From Euglena gracilis (lineage: Eukaryota; Euglenida; Euglenophyceae; Euglenales): 64,000 nucleotides of DNA. The stretch covers positions 80,534,474 to 80,598,473 of the forward strand of contig CP154956.1 of assembly GCA_039621445.1 (NCBI GenBank), in the 5' to 3' direction. Both the position numbers and the translations under genes were made by a program. Below, in pieces: positions 20,071 through 30,504 of this stretch. A model generated the notes under the pieces. The model was not told where the DNA came from. It saw nothing but the letters and a program-made list of their open reading frames with translations, and did not search any database. Within the stretch, counting starts at the first letter, position 1; the number at the start of each line of letters is the position of its first letter.

Positions 20071-20448
20071 GAGGAGATTTTGATTTTGCCACACACCCCC
20101 CTCATCAGCCTTTGGCATTTATTGAAAGAGTATGTGGAAAGGACAGCCCACATGGTTGGACGAAAAAATAATTTGTTATAGTCTTTGGATGGCAAAATAC
20201 CTTTGACATCAGAAAGGGTGAATTCCCTCACCAAAGAAATTCTGCAGGAGGGGGGGGGGTGGACACCACCCACTGGAAACCCTGCAGCACCAGAGGGGCT
20301 GGGGTTTTATGGTGGAAAAATGCTGGTTTGCAAGTGGAAGAAGTCCAGAAATTGGGTCAGTGGAAACATTTTGGGGCATTCCAAGCCCATTATTTGAGGC
20401 TCGGTGTTGTGTCAAAAATTCATAATATTATGGCCCAAAGGGGGGTGC
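20071..20448 (+). pseudogene. Recombinase C-terminal part of element B, out of frame
   Basis: At about 20262-20400 a separate frame carries KPCSTRGAG, then GQWKHFGAF, then HYLRLG. Aligned with element A (GAHSTRGAG, GQW), this is the second catalytic box, but the His of H-x-x-R is Cys in B. The Tyr in HYLRL is the candidate nucleophile. The stretch is not in frame with the upstream recombinase. Confidence 0.6.
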
Positions 20449-20618
20449 ACAGTACCTCACCATCTCGCAGTGCGGAGCCCGAATGGTCTCGGACTCCCAC
20501 GACAGAGGAAGGGGGAGGAAGGGACTAAGAGGGCGAAGCACAAGAAGATGGTGAGCCCAACCCTCCCACCCAAAAAATCAGCAGAAAAAGAAACACATCC
20601 CAACCAGAAAGGGGACCC
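20449..20618. repeat. Element B internal complementary region, then truncated end
   Basis: 20449-20490 is the reverse complement of the element's left terminus (16286-16331). 20508-20565 is parallel to the internal complementary region of element A. The last 50 bases fit the start of a right terminal repeat only weakly, and the element is cut by the LTR at 20619. Confidence 0.7.
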
Positions 20619-20924
20619 TGTGTACCAGGCGTATGCTTCTGTCCCCTTCCGTTGAGGAAGTTAGGATGGAAGCAGATCCTATTAGGATCTCCTAATGGGT
20701 GCCCCTTCTCTCTCCACAGGTGGTATTCTTCTTATACCTTTTCCTTCCTTTCCTTGGACCGGACTTGGATTTCCAGTCCGTCCTCCCTGCATTGCTCCGT
20801 GCTTTGCTTCTTGGGAAGTGGGAAAAGGGTTTTTACTGTTACTCTGATTTTTAGTTCCCAAGTAGGTGCGCCAAGGCGAAAGCGAAGGCTTTTTGGGAGT
20901 TGGGAATTGGGAATCAGACGTACA
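20619..20924 (+). repeat. 5' LTR of element D
   Basis: Begins TGTGTACC and ends ACGTACA, giving inverted ends with the canonical TG..CA. It contains a near-perfect palindrome (CCTATTAGGA, TC, TCCTAATGGG; about 20676-20697) and a pyrimidine-rich AG site within TCTCCACAGGTGGTATT (20711-20727). It is flanked on the left by truncated DIRS element B. Confidence 0.95.
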
Positions 20925-20926
20925 CT

Positions 20927-21020
20927 TGGTAGCAGATTAGGTTACGATCCTACACATACAGCCCATACAGAAAGAAAGGCTACCAGGTACTACACTTGGT
21001 AGCAGATTGGTTCGATCCTA
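20927..21020 (+). promoter_or_regulatory. Tandem primer-binding sites, initiator-Met-tRNA type
   Basis: TGGTAGCAGATT occurs at 20927-20938, two bases after the LTR, and again at 20997-21008. Each is followed by GGTTACGATCC or GGTTCGATCC. The complement reads GGATCGAACC..TCTGCTACCA, which resembles the T arm and 3' end of eukaryotic initiator tRNA-Met (GGATCGAAACC). The first copy is in the normal position; the second repeats about 70 bp, including the TACACT that spans the LTR edge. Element G has the same duplication. Confidence 0.85.
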
Positions 21021-21210
21021 CGCTGACTGGCAGCGGAGAGCCCCTGCACCGTTATTACACGGTCGCAGCGTCAGCTCCCGGCTTCTAGTCAACGTCAAAG
21101 CAGACGAGCAGGCTCCGGAAGGTTCTGTACGGTATTACCCGTTACAGCCCCTCTGGTGCCAGCACAACTGCTTAGTTTTGAGGGTTTTTGCTGTTTTTGT
21201 CGTCAGAAAG

Positions 21211-22450
21211 ATGCAAAGCACAGGCCGCAACCATCAATTCAATTATGCCTTATTACAGGCATCATTGCAAGACATTGACCACGAAAATGGGGATTGGAAG
21301 CTTTTATGTGAAAGTGCTTCCAGTTCCCACGCCGATGAGGCACAATTGATTCAATTGTCACAATTGCAACACTTGTCATCATTGACAGTGGTCGGCGATG
21401 AGCCCTCCACATCATTGGCTTCAGAGGCTAATGCGGCCTCTTCCGCACTCACCTTGCCACAACGGGGGTATTCGCCTCTGTCTGCGGCAAGGGTGCAGCT
21501 GCGCACACCGGAGAGACCCGTGGTGATTCCGCCACCGGGCTTCTCTGGTGATGGTGGGCTAGAAACCCCGTGTTTCTTTCAACCCCCACCGGCTCTTCCA
21601 CCGGCAAGCCCTTACAGAGCTTTGCCACCACCACCCGATATCGGGTGCTATCCCGCACTACCTTGGCAACCGGAGACTCGCCTCGTGGTGCCGGAATTTT
21701 CCGGTACATCCCAACCCATGGATGACTATGGGAAGGGCACTGGTGAGCTCCTCACTGCTGAGGATGTGCAGGATATCGTTGCTCGGCTTCCAGGGGATCA
21801 CCCCCTTGTGAGGCAGTTCAACCATGTGCAACAATGCGTTGCAGAATGTGCAACCGCACTAAACAAAGTGCTCCAGTTTGATGAGGACAACCAAAAACAC
21901 GTCTTCACCAAGCTGGAATTCTGCTGGAATTACTTGCAGGAAGTTGGCAAATATTGCCAGAGGAATTTCGAAAGTGCGGGTATTGACCTTGCGAACTTTC
22001 GGGAAACCTTTGACAAAATGTGCCAACAACTCCCGCAACATTTCCGGCAAATTAGTGAATGCATGCATGAAGCGGAAACCCGGAATGACTCCAAGTTTCT
22101 GCACTTGCATGGCTCACTACAACAGTTATCGGGACAAATGGAGTCCTGTTCATCTGCGTTGTTGCATTTGCAACAACAGTTGCATGTACGAGATTCCTCG
22201 TCTGCAACATCCAGCAGTGGTGGATTTGTGTCTATGGACCATTTCACCACATTGTCCGCAACTTTCCATGAATCGCAACACCGCATTATGCAGTTGTGCG
22301 ATGAAACGGAAAAGTTTCGGCAATTCCAGTCACAAGCCAACGAGAATTTTGCTCCCCACACGTATGTGCGGCAGTTGGTGGAGCGACTTTCCCGTTTGGA
22401 GCAGAAAACCTGCTATTGTGACGCGAATCAGGTTGGATTATCCAATCAGC
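21211..22450 (+). pseudogene. gag: Gag of element D, N-terminal part (ends in frameshift)
   Basis: The start MQSTG at 21211 is supported because elements E and G begin gag with MQST at the same place. About 410 residues follow: a Pro-rich segment, then a helical region with many Gln and heptad-like spacing, probably coiled coil. Near 22440 the frame departs from the family. G reads SNLSAKVVEIAQ in one frame, while D lacks two bases there and the homologous residues continue in the next frame. No known domain is present in this half. As in other LTR elements it should form the particle shell; that is inference. Confidence 0.8.
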
Positions 22451-24355
22451 GCGAAAGTGGCGGAAATCGCACAACGGCAGGATTCCCTGCAGTTGCAGTT
22501 GCAATCCGACATTGGCGGGATTAACTCGGCCATTGCGGCTTTGCAACAAAGCTATTCTGCACTTTCCCACCGAGTTCCGCACATTAGCGGCATTCAGACT
22601 GCTATTGGGGAACTCCAGACCCGGTATGCATCGGTGTCTACCAAAGTAACGGAAATGCAGTCTCTACCGGCAGGTTCCAGTTTTCGGATTACCGAGAACC
22701 CTGATTTCAAGGCATTTTATGACAAAATGCTCACTAACAATCAGGAAACCTTGCAAGATTTCTGCAACAGCCTATTACGGCTTGAGGAATCGGTGAATCG
22801 GAATGCCCGATCCACGCAAGGTGAGATTACCAGGTTGGATGAGCGAATTTCCGCGTTTCTGGATAAGCCACAACCCGGAAATTTGCCCATGGGTACCACA
22901 ACCGCGTTCTCGGATAACCCAGCACCGGTTGCACCCACCACCACACCAACCAAGGTAACATCACCTTTGCAGATTCTCTCAAATGCTGTAAAAGCATTAA
23001 TGGGACAACTGCAAATACTGGATACGTCTCACGGGAAACTTGTCCAAGATGTTACCGGAATTTCCGAAAGGATTCCGCACTTGGATGACTTTTCCCGTTA
23101 CCGCAAGCGTATTCGCGCTTTGGAGGATGAAGTTGACCGTATTGGCGGCCAACTCCAACTCGTTGAGCATTTGGAGCAAAGTGTGCATGACTTGTCTGTG
23201 GGTTTGGATAATGTGTCCAACCAACAGCGGGTTTCACACCGCAATTCGGCAGTATGCATTGCCGAAGATGCGCCAAATGTTCCAGAGTCGCGTTTTCATA
23301 ACCCGGCTCGTGGTGCACATGCACCACCACCACCCGTGTCCCGAGTGTCACAATCCGCGATTCCGCGAATTGTGCCACCATTGGCCTTGTCCACAACCCA
23401 AAACCAGTTTTCGGATGAATTTCCCATTACGGGAACCGAATTCGCGGAAAACATGGCGATTCCGCCAGGTCTCCATCAAGAAATCCATCATTCCATGCTT
23501 GTGCGTGGAATGAGCCAAACCCGTACACCGGGAGTGGGTCACATGTTGCATGCGCGACATACCCCCACACCGGAGTGTCCCCCTATTAACGGTGACCAAC
23601 AGGGTTTGCGACCGGATTTCCGGTACCAGGATTCACCTTCACCAGAAATTTCGCGATTCCGACAAGAATCCGGAAAGGATACGCTTGGTGCTCGAGCGTA
23701 CCCGGGCCCGAATCCACGGAATACCACCGAGGGCCAACGGGTTTTTCAGAAAGACTTCAAGGGCACCATCGCAATCGCGAAAAAGGTGAAACCCCAGTGG
23801 GATGGTGATCCAACCACGTGGAGACAGTTTTTCCTGGACTGGGAGTACTACTGGGCATTGAAAGGGCCAACCCAGGACACAAACCAGGAGGTGATCAAGA
23901 AGGAATTCATCGATTGCCTCCCTAGGGATGAAAAGGAGCGCGCGCGACAACTGGTCATTCGCTACCGCGTTTCCTTTGATGACCTGGTGGAGCAATACGC
24001 TTCCACCAGTTCAAGTTTGGTCGCTAGGATTACCCTGGAGACCAAGTGGCGGCAATGCGCCCCACCCGATCGCAAATGGAAGTCCATTGACCTTTGGTAT
24101 GCCAAATGGTTAGGACTTGCTGCTGAAGTGGATGAACTCAGTGAAAAGCAAATGCGCGAACAGTTTGACGCTGTTCTCATGCATTTCACGCCTAGCCTCA
24201 TCAAGGATATCCATCGTGAGGAGTTGGCGGGTAATGCAATGACTCTTGACCAACGCTGGAATTATGTTTCCAAGCAGTTGAAGCTATCACAGCTTCTTGG
24301 TCAGATTCAATCCGTGTATACCGCACACCCAACCGCTGGATTACCGGCTGGTTAG
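22448..24355 (+). pseudogene. gag: Gag of element D, C-terminal part (capsid-like)
   Basis: This continues gag after the 2-base deletion. It includes a long coiled-coil-like stretch (IGELQTRYASVSTKV, RIRALEDEVDRIGG) and then the part most like the retrotransposon gag domain: KPQWDGDPTTWRQFFLDWEYYW and about 180 residues after it. It ends at a TAG (24353-24355), where element G has the sense codon TCG and continues into the nucleocapsid segment. In D, therefore, either gag is broken here or a second stop must be read through. Confidence 0.85.
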
Positions 24356-25186
24356 GTGAACGCACTGCAAAAATCACCGGTTTCACCCGCTTCACCCACC
24401 ACGGGATCGAAAACGCGATACCCGCGTTCTTCGGACCAAGCCACAGATAAAGTGTGCTTTTTGTGCAACAAATCGGGACATATGTCTCGGGAATGTCCTA
24501 ATCCTGAAGCGCGTAAGCGTATTCAGAGTCCGCGAGGCTCGACCTCATCACGAGGTTCGGGTTCCTCCGCGTTTTCACGCCAATCGGGCAATTCACGGTC
24601 ATCGGGTCCCCGTTCCGGTGGTATTAGCCCCCGGATCCCGTTCCGTGATGAGCGGAAACACGGTACCCGTCGGGGTAGGTCACCCGGTGCCCCGGCCAAG
24701 AAGCGTGATTCTCATCGCGAGACATCGCGATCGCGTTCGCGAAGCGGATCATCTTCTTCGCGATCGTCATCGGGAAAACCCCGATACACCGGTCATGGTC
24801 GACGGGATATCCGGTCACCACGACGGTTTGACGGGAAATCGGGAAACCGATCCCCCCGTTACCAAGAATCGCGACCCAAATCTCGGTGTTCGCTTTGTGG
24901 ATCGAGTGATCACCACTCATCCAAATGTCCGCGTTCTCGTTCTCCCCGCCCTGGCCAACGTCATCGCGGTATGAATCGCGGTGACAAGGGTCACTCCTCC
25001 AACCGCCATAAAGTCGGTTTCAAGATATCTTGTTTGGAGGATGACACCCCGGCTTCGGGCAGGGAGGGGGATGAGACCACGGATACCGATTTCGACGAGG
25101 CCCGCATGGCGGTGCGCACGTTGAAATCAGTTTATACCTCTAAAAGGCCCATAGCCGGCTATTCGGCCGGTTCGGACCTGGAGTAG
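24356..25186 (+). CDS. gag: Nucleocapsid-like segment with two zinc knuckles (element D)
   Basis: In the same frame as the preceding gag part. It has a CFLCNKSGHMSREC knuckle and a CSLCGSSDHHSSKC knuckle, both of the C-x2-C-x4-H-x4-C pattern. They are separated by about 120 residues rich in Arg-Ser dipeptides (SRSRSRSGSSSS). RNA binding during packaging is the known role of such knuckles. It ends in an acidic tail and the UAG at 25184-25186, which is followed directly by pol in the same frame. No ATG opens it in D; in G it is continuous with gag. Confidence 0.9.
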   Translation: MNALQKSPVSPASPTTGSKTRYPRSSDQATDKVCFLCNKSGHMSRECPNPEARKRIQSPRGSTSSRGSGSSAFSRQSGNSRSSGPRSGGISPRIPFRDERKHGTRRGRSPGAPAKKRDSHRETSRSRSRSGSSSSRSSSGKPRYTGHGRRDIRSPRRFDGKSGNRSPRYQESRPKSRCSLCGSSDHHSSKCPRSRSPRPGQRHRGMNRGDKGHSSNRHKVGFKISCLEDDTPASGREGDETTDTDFDEARMAVRTLKSVYTSKRPIAGYSAGSDLE

Positions 25187-25222
25187 GGGAGCCCGAGGTC
25201 CGAGGGCACGGACCTCTGGGCT
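25184..25222 (+). promoter_or_regulatory. Gag-pol UAG with downstream hairpin (putative readthrough signal)
   Basis: The UAG (25184-25186) is followed by GGG and then a stem: AGCCC GAGGTCCG, loop AGGGCA, CGGACCTC, one bulged T, GGGCT (25190-25222). That is 13 base pairs. Gag-NC and pol are in the same frame on either side with no other stop between. Element E (37741-37779, minus) and element G (49565-49603, minus) keep the UAG and the stem; E has a G-U pair, and G changes only the loop. The arrangement parallels retroviral stop-codon readthrough. Function is inferred. Confidence 0.75.
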
Positions 25223-28200
25223 GATGAACAGATGGAGGTAGGACCTGATCAACCCTGCCCCCCCTGCCCATCTGCCTTCCTGGTCGGTACCCGGAAAATT
25301 TTCGGGTCCCCCACCCCCCACTCCAACTTTCCGCTCGGAATGTTGTGCAAAGTAGGAAAGGGTTCATGGGAAAGCTGGCAAGAAAACGTATTTTCGCCAG
25401 ACCCTTCACTTTGCTTACCCCCCATGGAACTTTTGGTCCAAGCGGAAATCAAAATCCAAAAATTTTGTACAAAAGTCAAAATTCTCATTGACACTGGTTG
25501 TCGCATTGCACTACTTTTTCGGTTCGGGTTGATACCAACCCCCCTCTTGGTGCAAGCCAAGAAGCCGATCAAAATTACAACGGCTGACAACACCCCCATG
25601 TGCGGTGGTGACTTGGGATGCTTTTTGGACATAGTCCTACCCCTCATCCCCAAGCACCACTCACACCCCCCCCAACCGCAAAATTTTCCGGATACCTGGG
25701 GATACGAATCCGGAATCCATGGTTCTGACGTAATTCTGGGATACCCCTTTTTACGTCAGCACCGGCTGGTAGTGGATTGCCACTCCCACGGTTTGCGCAC
25801 ATCACCATTCTCTTCATTGCCCCCCAAACCTTCATCACCCGTGGCGTCAACCGCGACAGCCACCAATTTTTCCACACCGTTTTCAAAAACTTTTACCCCG
25901 TTACCAACCACACCAACCAACGTTTTCCACACCGGGTGTACCGAGAAAGTTCACCCCCTGCCCATTGACACACCAACTTCCGTTCCCCATGAGGCAGGGC
26001 AAGCGAGTAGCGGTACCCCCCTCGTTCCACTGGGTTACAAGACGAAAGCCCAAAGGCCTGAAGTGATCACGGTGTCGAGTAGTCGCCCAGCTGCACTAAT
26101 ACCACGTTTTCCACCAGATGTATCGCTTTCAGATACATCTGTACACCCCCCAGCAGCTACAAAAGCGCATCCCAACTTTTACACACACCCCCACCAGACC
26201 AACATGCGCGACCAGGACCACTACTCCGACACTTCCTTCCAATGTGTGCACTGTAGGAGAATATCCGCCCAGCCAGATTTCGATTGTGGATGTCTAGTCC
26301 AAACACCAACACTAATCCCGATTTCGCGTAACCATACACTTGGTTGCGGATCGCAATGCGCGACCGTACATCAAGTGCTCCAACAACGAGGTATTGCCTT
26401 GTTGTTTGGGACCGCGAAATCCGTGTCACACACCTCCCCCACCTCCATCTGGCATGATATGGACTGGGTATGCACCCATCCAACCCATCAACCCTTGGGA
26501 ATGCCCCTTGGGAGTGTGGATGACACACCCTTGACCTATGTTTGCGGATCCCTGAATTGCGTTACCGCTCTTCAACCCGCGAACCAGGTCGACACCTACG
26601 CGATGCGCGTATGGAACGCATTTAATTTTGGTCAATACCGTATTTTGGAGGAATGGTTCTCCAAAATCGCGGCTTTGGCTGATTCCTTCGATTTGTCGTT
26701 GGAAATTGATGCGTTCTCATCAAAAGCGCATGCGCGCTTGTCGCGATATTGGTCGCGACATACCAACGCATTTCTTAAATTCTGGGGTGATACGGTGCTG
26801 TGGATGCATCCTCCCCCAAAACTTATCCCGGATGTGGTGGAGAAAATCCTCCGCGATGAAGCGCGAGGTGCTCTCCTCATACCGGTCAATCCGAATGCGG
26901 ATTGGTTTCACCAACTTTCCCATGTGTGTTTTCATTGGTGGTATTTACCCGCTGATGTACCACTATTCGAGGATTTTTGTGGTATATTATTACCACCTGT
27001 TAAAGAAATCATTTTTCGCGTTTGTTTCTTCGACGCATTCGGAATATCCGATTTGCGTTTGCCAAGATACCTTGGTACCAATGGGGATGCCACACCCTCA
27101 ACGCAGATTTCTGCGGTCATTGAGAGTGCGGACCAACATCCCAAGTCTGCTGACTATTGTTCGCGAATTGCTCGCGAATTTCATGGTGTACTGGATAATC
27201 CAGTTTACGCCTGCGACATCGACCCCGCGATTCGCGGTCCATTCGGTGTTTGCAAAATCGAGCTCAAGGATGGCGCTAAACCTATGCACCGGAAATTCTT
27301 CCGTTGCTCGGGTGAACGCGAACAGGCTCTCAACGAGATGATTGAGAAGCTCATCCAGCGGAAGTGGATTATCCCTTCCAAGAGCGAGTGGACATCACAA
27401 GCTTTTGTGGTGCCCAAACCCGCTGACCAGACTGGTCAGAAGAAGTGGAGACTGGTGCTGGATTACCGGTACCTGAACTCCCAAACAAAGGATGACCCCT
27501 TCCCGTTACCGCTGATCGAGGATTTGATCACCAAACAATCGGATAACCGGTTGTGGTCAATCTTTGATCTGGAAGACGGTTTCCATCAGATGCATTTGCA
27601 TCCTGATTCGCAACCGTACACGGCATTCGTGACATCCAAGGGTGTGTACCAATGGACGGTACTCCCCATGGGTGTTAAGAATGGCCCAGCCATGTTTCAA
27701 CGCATGATCCAGTGGGTTTTGCGCGATTTACCGTTTGCTCTGGTGTACATCGATGATGTACTGGTAGGAACCCAACCGCCATCCGCGAAATCGGGCGAGG
27801 ATATCCTCGACCCGCATTATCGCGATGTGCGCGCGGTATTATCCGCGTTCCAAAAGCATGTGCTTTTTGTGAAGGGTTCCAAAATGCACCTGTTTCGCAA
27901 AATTATTAAGTTTTGCGGACACATCCTGAGCAACGGGCAGCGTAAAGCCGCACCCAGTAAGATGGAGGCCATTAAAAAATGGACTCCTGAGGTCGTTAAG
28001 ACCTTAACGCATTTAAAGGGATTTTTGGGATTAGCCCAGTACTACGCGATTTACATGAAAGATTTCGCGAAAATCGCGGTACCCCTAACCCGACAACTCA
28101 AAAATCGGACACCCGATAACGCAAAAGTCATTTGGGATGACCAAATGCGCGAGGCCTTGAATAAAATCAAGGACTTGCTCCTCGAGAACGTGGTTCTCGA

Positions 28201-30307
28201 TATCGCGGATCCATACAAACCGTATGTCCTGGAAGTCGACAGCAGCGATTACGCTGTTGGCGGGGTTCTTAGCCAGCATAATGCGGCGAATGAACTCCGA
28301 CCTGTGGCTTTCTTTAGCAGGAAGCTACAGGGCGACAACGGGAAAGGACAGGTTAAATGGAGCATTCGCGAAAAGGAGACATATGCCATTGTGCTAATTC
28401 TCCAGAAGTTCCGCAGCTGGATAGCCAGCAGCTTGGTCCAGATATTAGTGTTGACGGATCATGAGAGCCTTCAACACTGGTATACCGAGGACCTGAACAA
28501 GGCCATGTCATCAGTTGGCAGAAGATGCCGATGGCATGAGTTCTTGAGCCAGTTTAACCTGGTGGTAGTTTATACCCCAGGTCATACGCAAAAAGTTGCG
28601 GATCCTCTCAGCCGAGCCCCCTGGTATTATCCTGGGAACCCGGATGAGGGTGATGCGACTTTTCATGGCAGCCATGAGGCTGACCAGTTCGCACGTCGAT
28701 CCGACGCTGCGGACAACATGCTCGATTCACTACCGGTTTCCCGGGTGTATCGCAGCATCGCCATTTCACCATTGCGTGGAAGGCGCCGGCGTGGACGCAC
28801 TGCCGGACCCCGTCGCATTACGCGTACGGAAACTCCTACCCCCCTATTTTTCCGCGAATGGGATTATTCGCGTGACCCTATTTATAGTACCATTGTGAAT
28901 AGACTTCGTAATGGTGAATCCCTAGAGAATTACTCTCTATCACCATTGCGGCTTATTTTCCGGAATGATTCTGGTTATAAATATTGTATACCCCAAGACC
29001 TGGTTGATGATGTGATTTTGAGCTATCACAACCATGGTCACCCTGGGGCCCCCAAACTTCTTTCACTAGTGGGTCGCAGATATTGCACAACCCTGAGTGA
29101 AAAAGATTTATATTCGCGCTGTTTGCGAATTTCGCAACGGTGCCAAATTTGTCAGGCTGTGAAACCGCGCAGAGGTACCCCCCCTGGTACGATGGACTTT
29201 TTCCCCGTACCACCTGACATTTTTACGTCCCTCTGCATGGATTTTCTCGAACTTGAACCTTGCAAAGGATCAGATGACAAAATTTACGATTACGTTCTTG
29301 TTGTCGTCTGTCGGCTGAGTGGGTACATAGTAGCCATTCCATGCCGGAAAGCAGGGTTGACAGCCCAAATTTTGGCATCCATATTCCTGGAGAAATGCAT
29401 CTGCTTAATGGGTTTACCGAACGAAATCGTGAGTGATCAAGATCACTTGATCTCTTCGCGGTTTTTCACAACTTTGTGCGGTTTACTCGGCATTGAGCAG
29501 CATTTTTCCATTATATACCGCCCGAAAGGCAATGGTAGAGCCGAGGCAGCCGTGAAATCCGTTGTCAATATGCTTCGCCTTTCACTGGCTGACTCGGGTA
29601 AGAATTGGTTATCCGTTCTTCATTGGTGTTTATTTTACATCAATACCTTGCCAGGGTTGGTATTACCACACTCACCATACAAAATTGTTTTCGGACGAGA
29701 CCCTCCAGCCATAGGGGATATCCCCTCGGAGAGACCCGCCCGAAGTAGCGTCAGCTGTGAAACGTGGTTTGCAGAAGTGGAATCACTCCGCTCTGCAGTC
29801 CAATCACGTATCACAGAAATTCATTCCAACAAACGGAAATCGTTTTTACAAAACTTCAACACACCTGTGTATAGTCCAGGTGACCGCGTGTGGGTACGGA
29901 ATAACCGCACCCGCATGCAATCTTCCAAGCTAGATCCTCTTTGGCTCGGCCCATGCGAAATTTTGGAGAGGTTAGGTAGTAGCGGGCGATATAAAGTTGC
30001 CTTGCCCAACGGGATTGAGGACGTCCATATGGACGACTTCAAACCGTACCTAAGCCCCCCAGACGGAAAAGCTATCCCCTGCCTCTATTTCAAGCCCCGT
30101 TCCAGATTACCTGAAACGGACGACTTTGTGGTCGATAAGATAATAGACCACAAGGTCGACAGGGGTGTGCACTACTGGAAAGTTCGCTGGAAAGGGTATG
30201 GGCCAGAGGAGGACACTTGGGAGCCAGCACCTGTAGGATATGTCCAACAGGATTGGAAGCTGTGGAACAAGCGCAATAACATAGACATAAACATAAACAC
30301 TTTCTGA
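25187..30307 (+). CDS. pol: Pol polyprotein of element D: PR, MT-like, RT, RNase H, IN, chromodomain
   Basis: Intact. Numbering from the first ATG (25232): aspartic protease with DTG at D87; a Cys-rich patch (CVHC, DCGC, CGSQC; about 336-375); a domain at about 485-575 with EIDAFSS and WMHPPP resembling the DIRS methyltransferase-like domain; reverse transcriptase with YIDD at 839-842; RNase H with [11 protein letters not shown] near 1000 and [14 protein letters not shown]; integrase with a His/Cys zinc site (YHNHGH, CQIC) and D1337, D1402, E1438, an exact D-D-35-E spacing; and a C-terminal chromodomain (about 1629-1680, [19 protein letters not shown]). This marks a chromovirus. Chromodomains usually direct integration to histone-marked chromatin. 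Translation probably enters through the upstream UAG. Confidence 0.97.
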   Translation, partial: GSPRSEGTDLWADEQMEVGPDQPCPPCPSAFLVGTRKIFGSPTPHSNFPLGMLCKVGKGSWESWQENVFSPDPSLCLPPMELLVQAEIKIQKFCTKVKILIDTGCRIALLFRFGLIPTPLLVQAKKPIKITTADNTPMCGGDLGCFLDIVLPLIPKHHSHPPQPQNFPDTWGYESGIHGSDVILGYPFLRQHRLVVDCHSHGLRTSPFSSLPPKPSSPVASTATATNFSTPFSKTFTPLPTTPTNVFHTGCTEKVHPLPIDTPTSVPHEAGQASSGTPLVPLGYKTKAQRPEVITVSSSRPAALIPRFPPDVSLSDTSVHPPAATKAHPNFYTHPHQTNMRDQDHYSDTSFQCVHCRRISAQPDFDCGCLVQTPTLIPISRNHTLGCGSQCATVHQVLQQRGIALLFGTAKSVSHTSPTSIWHDMDWVCTHPTHQPLGMPLGSVDDTPLTYVCGSLNCVTALQPANQVDTYAMRVWNAFNFGQYRILEEWFSKIAALADSFDLSLEIDAFSSKAHARLSRYWSRHTNAFLKFWGDTVLWMHPPPKLIPDVVEKILRDEARGALLIPVNPNADWFHQLSHVCFHWWYLPADVPLFEDFCGILLPPVKEIIFRVCFFDAFGISDLRLPRYLGTNGDATPSTQISAVIESADQHPKSADYCSRIAREFHGVLDNPVYACDIDPAIRGPFGVCKIELKDGAKPMHRKFFRCSGEREQALNEMIEKLIQRKWIIPSKSEWTSQAFVVPKPADQTGQKKWRLVLDYRYLNSQTKDDPFPLPLIEDLITKQSDNRLWSIFDLEDGFHQMHLHPDSQPYTAFVTSKGVYQWTVLPMGVKNGPAMFQRMIQWVLRDLPFALVYIDDVLVGTQPPSAKSGEDILDPHYRDVRAVLSAFQKHVLFVKGSKMHLFRKIIKFCGHILSNGQRKAAPSKMEAIKKWTPEVVKTLTHLKGFLGLAQYYAIYMKDFAKIAVPLTRQLKNRTPDNAKVIWDDQMREALNKIKDLLLENVVLDIADPYKPYVLEVDSSDYAVGGVLSQHNAANELRPVAFFSRKLQGDNGKGQVKWSIREKETYAIVLILQKFRSWIASSLVQILVLTDHESLQHWYTEDLNKAMSSVGRRCRWHEFLSQFNLVVVYTPGHTQKVADPLSRAPWYYPGNPDEGDATFHGSHEADQFARRSDAADNMLDSLPVSRVYRSIAISPLRGRRRRGRTAGPRRITRTETPTPLFFREWDYSRDPIYSTIVNRLRNGESLENYSLSPLRLIFRNDSGYKYCIPQDLVDDVILSYHNHGHPGAPKLLSLVGRRYCTTLSEKDLYSRCLRISQRCQICQAVKPRRGTPPGTMDFFPVPPDIFTSLCMDFLELEPCKGSDDKIYDYVLVVVCRLSGYIVAIPCRKAGLTAQILASIFLEKCICLMGLPNEIVSDQDHLISSRFFTTLCGLLGIEQHFSIIYRPKGNGRAEAAVKSVVNMLRLSLADSGKNWLSVLHWCLFYINTLPGLVLPHSPYKIVFGRDPPAIGDIPSERPARSSVSCETWFAEVESLRSAVQSRITEIHSNKRKSFLQNFNTPVYSPGDRVWVRNNRTRMQSSKLDPLWLGPCEILERLGSSGRYKVALPNGIEDVHMDDFKPYLSPPDGKAIPCLYFKPRSRLPETDDFVVDKIIDHKVDRGVHYWKVRWKGYGPEEDTWEPAPVGYVQQDWKLWNKRNNIDININTF

Positions 30308-30380
30308 AACGATTTCGTTTTGGAGAATGCGTGTGTTTTATGTGAATGTTTCGCGTTTATACCCCCCCCCCTGCACTTCA

Positions 30381-30403
30381 TTCTTTCTCTATCTTTCTCG
30401 CAG
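30381..30403 (+). promoter_or_regulatory. Putative 3' splice site before ORF3
   Basis: A pyrimidine tract ending TCTCGCAG lies about 100 bases before the ORF3 start. Element G keeps it (TCTTTCTCGCAG, minus strand, near 44510) although the surrounding sequence has drifted. ORF3 is far downstream of the RNA 5' end, so a spliced or trans-spliced mRNA is a reasonable way to express it. This is inferred; no donor is proven. Confidence 0.5.
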
Positions 30404-30504
30404 AGCTTTTGATTAAGATAGAAGTTTCCTTTTTCAGTGCCACAGCACTCAAAGCGACTGACAACAAGGTTACCCTTAGTTGTCGTCGTCGTTCGGGTAG
30501 CATC

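Larger units (their letters stand above)
16286..20618 (+). mobile_element. DIRS-like retrotransposon B, 3' end truncated by element D
   Basis: A plus-strand relative of element A with the same gene order. The left terminus (about 16286-16331) recurs inverted at 20449-20490, inside what corresponds to the internal complementary region. That is followed by a block (about 20508-20565) parallel to the internal region of A, with the phrase GAGGGCGAAGCACAA. The expected right terminal repeat is missing: at 20619 the LTR of element D begins. RT and RNase H are intact in one frame; the recombinase is split over two frames. Confidence 0.85.

Noticed and set aside
20927-21020. tRNA-like sequence after the LTR
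   Set aside because: Only a T-arm and 3'-end complement are present, and no cloverleaf forms. It is a primer-binding site.
22430-22450. Programmed frameshift in gag of element D
   Set aside because: Element G has two more bases there and reads straight through, so a deletion in D is simpler.
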